Below the pieces are notes generated by a model. It had not been told where the DNA came from and ran no database searches. It worked only from the letters and a program-made list of their open reading frames with translations. A stretch of 64,000 bases of DNA from Ilex aquifolium (Eukaryota > Streptophyta > Magnoliopsida > Aquifoliales > Aquifoliaceae): positions 23,216,811 to 23,280,810 of the forward strand of contig OX637403.1 in NCBI GenBank assembly GCA_951799425.1, read 5' to 3'. The position numbers and the translations under genes were made by a program. Shown one piece after another: positions 57,209 through 64,000 of the stretch (its first letter is position 1; each line of letters begins with the position of its first letter).

Positions 57209-59255
57209 TCAGACTTGTTTTGGGCGTTTTCTCTCCCATTTGCAAGCCATTTCATCCAATCTAACAATTGAGAGACTTAGAGGGGAAGAAGGAAGGGAAA
57301 AGAAAGAGATTGAGGTGGTGATTCAAGCTGGGAAAGGATCAATTCTTCTAGTCTTCACACAAAAATTAAGGAGCAAGGTAGGGGTTTTCTTCCATTCTTT
57401 TACATTGAGGCTAGGTTTATTTATATGTATCTCTTAACTCTAATTGTTATATGTATGCTATCAAATCCTTAATTCTTTCTATTCTTGCAATTAATGCCAT
57501 ATGGAAAAGAATGTGATTGTTGGGTAACCCTTAAATCTCCTTGATTGCTACCAAACCCTAGTCTTCAAGGTAAATGTGTTTTTTTCTCTTGACTTCTCAT
57601 TTGTTATTGATTTCAATACATGATTATTCCTTTCAATACATGATTGTTCCTTTGTTTTGAATTCTAAGCTTGATATTCAATACTTGATATTCTTTATTCT
57701 TGGTTCCAAGACTTGATTGTTCTTGTGGTCTTGATTCTAAGCTTCATAGCCATTTGTTCTTGATTTCACACCTTGATAGTCGTTTGTTATCTATTTCCAT
57801 ACATGATTGTTCCGTTAAATCTTAATTTCTCATTTGTCTATGATTTTCAAGCTTGGTGCGCCTTTATTCTTTATACTCCAAGCTTAATATTCATTTGTAA
57901 TAATTCCAAAGTTTGATTACTCATAGGTTTTTGATTTCAAAACTTTAGTGGTTTGTGTCGAGCAACAAAATGATATTTTTGATGATCTCATGTACATTTT
58001 CTTATAATGCTCTTTGTACAACTACTTGAGGAAATTGGGGGTTTATGGAAGTGTTTGTTAATTGAGATAAATGTTGGAATGGTATGCTTGGGTTGGGTTG
58101 TTTGTGATGCACATAAGCGAGAGGTTCCTTGTATGGATGCTCACCCCTTCCCAAGAGGTTCCTTGTAAGGATGCTTGGGAAACAAGGCTTTGAGGGTGCA
58201 TTGGGGACTTGTGTAATTGTTGGTTATGTGAGATATTTGTTGGTATTTTATCTCTTGCGTGGTTGTATGATATGAACATGGATTACTATTGACCGGGTAT
58301 CATGTAGTGGGTAGACGTCTTTGTATGCCACGCGTGTATGAACTTTTCCTACCACATGGAGTGGGTAGACGCCTTTGTACGCCGTGTGGGTACGAACTTT
58401 TCCTATTTCTAATGATCACGGATTAGTAACGTGGGTCGTGTCGGACATACAGTGTGGGTTATCGTGTATTGTACCAGAAATGGTTTCGACAAGAGTTTCC
58501 GGAAGTATGGGATTCCGCGAGAACTTGTTGGACACGGTTTATGGTAGAATGGATTATCTATTGTATATTGGTTATTGTTCACTCTACCATAGAAGGTTTC
58601 TACAAGAGTCTTGGGAAGTATGGGATTCTGCGAGAACTTGTGGAAATAGTGTATGGTGGATTGGATTATATTTGGATATGATTTTTTTTAATTGTATAGT
58701 GGTCCCACTTGTTCATTCAATTACTGTTGTTCCTTAAACTTGAGATCTATATAAATGTCCTGGTTTTACTTCAAAAGTTATATATGATATTTGTGAAATG
58801 AGACCGACTTGCTTTACATGTTTTCTAAACCTTGTTTGAGTTTGGGAGGATTTTCCTACAGAGCTTAGTGCTCACCCCCTACAAACAACATATTTCAGGT
58901 CTTTGTCTAGAGGAGGAGCTCGGAACTGACGAGTCGGGACATTGGGAAGCTCCCATAGAAGGGAACGTAGATCCCGAGGGAGACGCTTAGTGTTCTATTT
59001 TCTTTTGTGATAAACTAGGAAGTTCCTTTTGAGGCAATGTAAAGTCTAACATTATTCTTATGTTTCCGCTGCCAAGTGTAATTTAATGCTTTTGAGATGT
59101 AATTGCCATGATTTGACTTATTCTTTTGGGATAATGCTATGGACATGAAATATGATGAATGAAATTTCTTTATTGATGAAATTTATTTAGTCGCTCTCAT
59201 GTTGTGAATGGTCTGAGATAGTAATGCCGTCCAGGGTGGATTTTGGGGCGTTACA
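57209..59255 (+). mobile_element. Element J 3' LTR, second part
   Basis: Resumes after the ATGAC duplication and runs to GGGGCGTTACA, collinear with 38474-40487. It includes a short local duplication near 58.13-58.18 kb (GAGGTTCCTTGTA twice) that the 5' LTR lacks. Frames such as 58375-58737 recur in the 5' LTR with no recognisable product. Confidence 0.87.
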
Positions 59256-59881
59256 AGAAGACTCAGGGGGAGGAGAGCCCTTCTCCATGCATTCATGACG
59301 GGAAAGCAGATGGACATCACTCTCATGATTTGGGAGGTGATGAAGGAGTATGCCCAGACTAGTAAGCCGAAGGTGAATCTCCCTTTTGCCAACCTTGTCA
59401 TGAAGATATGCCGCCAGAACAAAGTCAAGGGTAGCCCCACAGATGTGACCCTCTCGTCGGAGTTTGGAGTTATCGACAAGTCTAGCAATATGAAGCAGTC
59501 GGCCATGACATGAGGGTCGGACCAGAGGCCACTAGGAGCCGAGCCAACTCCAGCGGGACCTTCCACCTCTGTGGCACCCACTACTACCCCACCTCAGACG
59601 ATCTCCCAGCGCCTTAGTGCGATAGAGGGACACTTGGACGACTTCAGTAGGACTCTGCAGCTTCTGACATTGATGGTCACAAGGATTTTCGATAGGACTT
59701 TCCCAGGAGAGCCTCTCCCCGCAATGCCACCACCTTCCACCTCCAGGCCGTGCACATTCGCCCCCATGAGCTCTACTGTCGTAGAGGTGAAGGATTCCAA
59801 TAAGGAGGAGTCTAGTGACAAGGAGGGTGACGACAAAGAGGAGTTCGATGATGAGGAATCCAATGATGATGCAGAGGAGTA
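59256..59881 (+). pseudogene. Env-like region of the host Athila element (D), right part
   Basis: Begins with the AGAAG duplication of J. Frames at 59295-59513 (MTGKQMDITLMIWEVMKEYA, KPKVNLPFANLVMKICR) and 59571-59882 (TISQRLSAIEGHLDDFSRTL, RTFPGEPLPAMPP, then an acidic Asp/Glu tail) match the second half of the ORF of element I (FAQFIWGQMKDFA, KPKINLPFGSLVTRLCK, FPGRPIPGMTPP, acidic tail). The region is broken. Its C-terminal part is comparatively well kept. Confidence 0.78.
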
Positions 59882-60190
59882 GAGAGACCACTTTTGTTTT
59901 GATTTTGGTAGATTGCACATAAGTGGTTTAGTCGGCTTAGTAGAAGAGTCTCTAGGATCATAGGCCATTTTTGTTTCGAGATCTATATACTAAACCTCAT
60001 TGAAGTTATGAATGAAAGAACCACATTTTCTTTGATTCATTTTGCCCCAAGTTCATTTACATAATTGTATTATGATTTGAGTATTTTGTTGTTCGGTTAA
60101 TTGTTTAACATGAATGGAATTGTCGTTTTTATATAGTTTAGTTTGAAAATAAAGTTTGCTAGGGACTAGAAAAACTCAGGTTGGGGGGTG
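59882..60190 (+). other. Host element (D) 3' untranslated region and polypurine tract
   Basis: AT-rich and non-coding. It ends TTTGCTAGGGACTAGAAAAA and then AGGTTGGGGGGTG (60178-60190), the Athila-type polypurine tract, directly before an LTR start. Confidence 0.78.
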
Positions 60191-61875
60191 TGATGAGTAT
60201 AAAATATTGCATATCATGTATCTATTTTGCATCCATTTTACTTGTTTTTGTGGTGAAAATTGGTGGAAATTCTTTTAAACTCACAACTAATGGAGATTTA
60301 TGTGATTATAGGTAAAGAGCGGGTAAGGTCATATACTAAGCCTCCCATCGAGTGCTAAAAGAAAATGGGGAAGCAGGGAATGCTTAACAGATGGCTCAGG
60401 ACCTCGAGGAAATCACAAAGTCAGAGAAAACCTACTGGTAGAAGGCAAACAAAACATACTAGTAGAAGTTTGCAAAGTTCTACCGGTAGAAGATGCTACT
60501 GGATTTCTTCTACCTCAGCCATGCACCTAACCCACCGGTAGAAAACCTTACTGGAAAAAACCTACCGGTAGGTTTTGTTACGTTCTACCGGTAAGTTTTG
60601 CCTAGCTTTTTCAGAAGCTTGCTCACAAGACTCAACCTAATCCGGGGGCCCACCTCTTGTCATCCAAACCATACCCTGACATATTTGACACCCTATGATG
60701 CTCTCCTAACCCCAAAATTCAGATATCAAGTGAGAGAGAGGGAAGAAGCAAGAGAGAGAAGAAGGGTGGTTGGTGAAGCAAGGGAAGACCATGCTTGGAC
60801 TGAACTTGCTTGTGGAAGTGTTCAACCTCTCCCCACTCATTGCACCTCAGTTCACACAGGCTAAGGAGGGGTATGTACAAATTTGGACTAGGTCTTACAC
60901 CATTATTCAGTTTTACACATGCCTTTAGAGAGAGAAGCTCCAAGGTAGAAGATGAAGTTTCAAAGAGAGAAAGTTGGGTTTTCACATTTGTTTCACCATT
61001 TTCATTGTAGTAAGCTTTATATTACTTGTAATCTTTCCTTCTTTCACTTTAAACTCTTTTATTCAAGTTTTAATCAAGCTTAGTCAAGTGTTTTGTATTT
61101 TCATTTTCTACATTTGGGTATTTTTCTCTTCAAGCTTTGTAATTTGTGTATGAATGACTTTACTTTTGTAGTTTAAACCTTTTATTGCATCAACAAGTTT
61201 TATGTTTCATCTCATTACCATGTCTCTTTACATTATGCGTGTTCTTGCATCTATTATGAGTAGCTAGAATTTTAGTTGGCTAATCCAAGGGGAATTTCCT
61301 CTTGGGTATTTGAAATCAACTCTCCTTCATTCTCCCTCGTAGTGTAAAGTGTTTGGTTTGACTAGATTGAGTGCAGATGTGGTTGTGGGCTCTTGATACA
61401 CCGTAGACTTTTCACGGGGTATGCTTTTGCCCAACACATCCACATTAGTCCCTCACTTCATACGAATTAATCAAACACCAAGACACCATTGGTTGGATGA
61501 ATTGAGTCGATTTAGCATTCCCATTGGAATGAATCCTATGGATTAGCCAACTTTGCTTTCTTGCATTTTTACCAAAACACAATTCACAAGATTTTCAAGT
61601 TTTCATTTCATTACAAATCACCCTTTAAAGCAATTTGACCTTTTTTTTCCCTGAAGAGACGACCTTAGAATACCCATTCCAATTAAAACACGACACTGCA
61701 AGTATCTCTTCGCTTGGGGAGCACTTTTACACACACACACGTGTTTTTGTTCACCCACATAATTTTTCCCATTTCTTGCATAGAACCGGATGGAGAGTGA
61801 CACTCACCAACTTCTATAAGTCATGCACACATAGTCCGGGTTCATGTTTGGATATTAGGGAAAACAAACCAAGCA
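60191..61875 (+). mobile_element. Host element (D) 3' LTR
   Basis: About 1.69 kb, TGATGAGTATAAAATATTGC ... AACCAAGCA. The right end is set by the CA and by comparison with other LTR ends (AATCAAGCA, ATCAAGCA). It matches the D 5' LTR remnant (9559-10385) and carries a many-copy degenerate palindrome array. This is probably the right end of the oldest element in the window. Confidence 0.72.
60427..60600. repeat. CCGG palindrome array, D-family LTR (type TTCTACCGGTAGAA, degenerate)
   Basis: About seven copies in 174 bp, for example TTCTACCGGTAGAA, CCACCGGTAGAA, AACCTACCGGTAGGTTT and TTCTACCGGTAAG. Several have lost one arm or have ACTGGT/ACTAGT cores, as expected for the oldest array. Two arm types (TTCTA.. 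and ACCTA..) coexist. Confidence 0.88.
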
Positions 61876-61909
61876 GTATAAATAGATATCTATACTAAGC
61901 AGTATAAAT
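61871..61909. repeat. 13-bp direct repeat at the D/Z boundary
   Basis: AAGCAGTATAAAT occurs at 61871-61883 and 61897-61909, around AGATATCTATACT, which contains the palindrome TAGATATCTA. The D LTR end and the start of Z-family homology lie within this stretch, so it marks the junction. Confidence 0.75.
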
Positions 61910-63138
61910 GACAGAAATATAAAAGATATCCTTCAGTTCAAGGATCCCACATGCGTTATATTGGTCTTGTTACGGAATTGCTACCTCACATCAATTAACT
62001 TCCATTTTACTGGAAAGCTAACCGGCAGGTCTGATGTATATAAACCATAACACAGCTGCTTCTCAAGCTACACTGGTGGTAATATTTTGTAACACAGCTG
62101 CTTTTCAAGCCACACTGGTTATATCCACGTCAACTGATTAACTCAAGCAAACCAGAAGGTCAAGCCATTCATGAGGAATACTTGAGTTATTCATTTGATC
62201 TCATGATTGCAAATGCGTATATATAATAAACCATAACACAGCTGCTTCTTAAGCTACACTGGTGGTAATATATATAGCACAGCTGCTTCTTAGGCTACAC
62301 TGGGCATAGATATTCCAATTGACTAATCCAAGTAAAATCCGCAGGTGGTACAGACTATCTTCCGGTGACTTGTCAGGTCAACCGGTAGTAGTTAATCATA
62401 ACACAGCCGCTTCTTAGGCGAACTGTATTTAGATACATCACCCAGAAAGTGAAGTCACTCAAACGGCATACTTGAATTATTCAATAGGTTATCTATATAT
62501 ATTGACAGTAGAACTTCCTCAGCGTTCCGGTGGAGGACTAGCTATACCGATAGGATCACCAGGGTTATTCTAGCAGGCAATATTATTATATATAGTAATA
62601 CCAGGCGTCAGTGGAACTTCCTCAGCATTCCGGTGGAGGATTAACCATACCGGTAGGAACGTCGGGGTCATTCTAGCTGGCCCGTCTTATATATAATAAA
62701 CGTATAAATAAAACATCAGCAATTCCATAAACAGACCAATATTATACATGTTTTCCCCTCGAACCGGAGGATATACGGAATTACTCATGCTCCATTGCTA
62801 TAGACAAGCAAGGAGAGCTAGCAATTGTCATTACAACAGAAAATAAAAGTACGGAATTTAAAAGTCTTTCGCAGGGAATGATTGAAATACAACCACTCTT
62901 ATGATCGATTAAGATGAAAAAGTGGCAGCAGTTCAACTATCCGAATGGAAAGATACAACGAAAATATAACAGCACAGGACGTAGGACTGAAGTATAACAC
63001 GGACCGGAGCGTGTTTTCTCTTTTCTTTTCTCTCTTTTTCTTTCTTCTGAATTACTTGAAAAAACTTCAGAACTTTTCGTATTTCTCTCTCGGCTTTCTC
63101 TTGGTTCCGGCCTTATGAAATGCAGAAGGGGGCATGGG

Positions 63139-63146
63139 TATTTATA
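63139..63146 (-). promoter_or_regulatory. TATA box of the Z LTR
   Basis: Minus-strand CCTATAAATACCC is equivalent to the TATA box of the solo LTR at 22307-22314. The CCGG palindromes (63198-63231) lie 52-92 bp upstream in LTR orientation. Confidence 0.62.
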
Positions 63147-63197
63147 GGCGTGGGAAGGCAAGTGGGAGAAGAGATGAGCTTGAGTCTGACAAGGGTG

Positions 63198-63231
63198 ACC
63201 GTCCGGACGCCATCACCACCGTCCGGACGGT
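63198..63231. repeat. CCGG palindromes, Z LTR (type CCGTCCGGACGG)
   Basis: Two copies, ACCGTCCGGACGCC and CACCGTCCGGACGGTGGTG, spaced as in the solo LTR. The second is a longer perfect palindrome here (CACCGTCCGGACGGTG). Confidence 0.9.
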
Positions 63232-63501
63232 GGTGCTTTGCTGGAAAATCCCACTTGCATGCATGCTGACTCTTCACATGCTTTTATTACACTTTGTCCT
63301 TCATTCTTTGCATTCTCCTGACATTGCTCCCTTGGTCTTGCGTTAATTCGGCATTTGTCCTGCAACTTTTAGATAAAATGTTACAACTAGTATCATTCCT
63401 GCACAAACCCTAATTTACTCTAAGTACTAATTTTTAGTGCGTTCATTATACTAATTTGAGTTTTTTGATTTTTTAATTTACATACTAATTAAGGTTAATC
63501 C

Positions 63502-64000
63502 CACCCCCCAATTTAGACTTTACTAGTCCCTAGTAAATAAAAAGAAAATATAATACAAATAGGAGTAAAATCATTGTCGTAGATTTTTTTACGATTGCAT
63601 TTAGCATATGCAACAAGCCGTTAAACCCCTAGGTGATCCCTAGTGGACGAGTTGTGTCTCGTGAAGGTTTCCAGTGAAGCTACCTACAAACTTCAGTAAT
63701 TAGGAATGCATATTTCATATTTTTGACATGCATGATTAGAATGATATTTTTTCTGTCTTGCTGGAATGCTTCCTTTTCTGATCACCTTGAGAGTATCATA
63801 TGTTGGGTGTAGTATTATCTATATATTTTTATGAGAACTTGTGTGTGTGTGTAGTGATGTTTTTTATTTTCAAAAAAATCACTTGAAAAATATTACCCTC
63901 TTTCATGGTAGTCTTGATGTCAATCCTTCCCTGGAATATACTCAGTAAGAATAGCACACATGTTATAGTGACTGTTCTCATAATCTTACATGTGATTGGA
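63502..64000 (-). mobile_element. Element Z polypurine tract and 3' internal end (window edge)
   Basis: Minus strand: AAATTGGGGGGTGG (63501-63514) precedes the LTR, and TTTACTAGGGACTAGTAAAG lies just upstream, like the phrase before other Athila-type polypurine tracts. At 63620-63690 is the segment GAAACCTTCACGAGAC ... TCACCTAGGGG shared with F and E. No coding frame is present. The element continues to the right of the window. Confidence 0.78.

Larger units (their letters stand above)
37862..59255 (+). mobile_element. Element J: chromovirus-like LTR element, coding-poor, holding element I
   Basis: LTR-to-LTR element with 5' LTR 37862-40487, internal region 40488-43464 and 3' LTR 43465-59255, the last interrupted by Athila element I. 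A 5-bp target duplication AGAAG flanks it (37857-37861 and 59256-59260). The LTR start TGTAACACCCC, the initiator-Met primer site, and GAGGACGAAAC ... AAGGGGGG before the 3' LTR are typical of plant chromoviruses (Tekay/Del type). There is no pol frame to confirm the lineage. LTRs differ by roughly 1-2 percent by eye, with a few indels, so J is young but older than I. Confidence 0.85.
61907..63501 (-). mobile_element. Element Z 3' LTR (incomplete)
   Basis: Matches the solo LTR 21255-22669 on the same strand and is followed on its right by a polypurine tract, so it is the 3' LTR of a minus-strand element. It includes extra copies of the CACAGCTGCTTCT motif (62050-62300) and the two 74-bp units (62502-62680). 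It lacks the part equivalent to 20956-21254 of the solo copy. The short frames inside are incidental. Confidence 0.8.

Noticed and set aside
1-64000. Host genes, rRNA, tRNA genes, telomere (TTTAGGG) arrays or centromeric satellite
   Set aside because: No host protein family, cloverleaf gene or long tandem satellite was seen on either strand. Almost all sequence is assigned to LTR elements. A full tRNA or satellite scan was not possible by eye.

Overview
This window looks like plant nuclear heterochromatin, probably an angiosperm. It is built almost entirely of LTR retrotransposons nested in one another. I found no host gene, tRNA, rRNA, CRISPR array or bacterial-type feature. Two lineages dominate. 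The first is Athila-type Ty3/gypsy: tRNA-Asp-type primer site TGGCGCCGTTGCCGGGGA, polypurine tract TTGGGGGGTG, LTRs of about 1.6-1.9 kb, and an env-position ORF after pol. The second is a chromovirus-like element: LTRs beginning TGTAACACCCC, an initiator-Met primer site, and LTRs of 2.6 kb. The species cannot be named from this sequence.

Layout. (1) 1-9558: three minus-strand Athila-type fossils stacked as A in B in C. A is the 5' LTR plus leader at 1-1823. B is an internal region at 1824-6142 with its LTR at 6143-7817. C is the leader plus LTR at 7818-9558. (2) 9559-14095: the 5' LTR remnant and gag-pol fossil of a plus-strand host element D, into whose LTR C was inserted. (3) 14096-30085: element E (LTR, gag/protease region, 3' untranslated block, a second LTR). 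Its 5' LTR is split by F, a structurally complete, apparently non-autonomous element (14935-23343, TSD CATTA). F's own 3' LTR holds a minus-strand solo LTR (20956-22669, TSD ATGCC). (4) 30086-37040: minus-strand fossil G with its 5' LTR. (5) 37041-61875: an env-like region and 3' LTR, probably the other end of D. It is split by a chromovirus-like element J (37862-59255, TSD AGAAG), whose 3' LTR is in turn split by Athila element I (44073-57203, TSD ATGAC). (6) 61907-64000: a truncated minus-strand LTR and 3' internal end of element Z, which continues past the window.

Element I is the only element that looks whole. It has matching LTRs of 1694 and 1707 bp, a primer site, one 1916-codon gag-pol frame with all expected domains, a 392-codon env-position ORF and a polypurine tract. 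By eye its LTRs differ at about three bases plus two small indels, so it is very young. By LTR divergence and nesting the order, oldest to youngest, is D, then C/B/A, G, E, then F and J, with I last.

The most striking unexplained structure is shared across lineages. Nearly every LTR here carries CCGG-centred perfect or near-perfect palindromes, often in arrays. The arms differ from family to family (TACCGGTA, TTCCGGAA, GTCCGGAC) but stay symmetric. A second notable signal is a leader module next to the primer site, seen in all six Athila-type leaders that can be read: a consensus 5' splice-donor sequence (AG|GTAAGT) followed directly by a short hairpin with paired base changes. Both are sequence observations; their functions are inferred.
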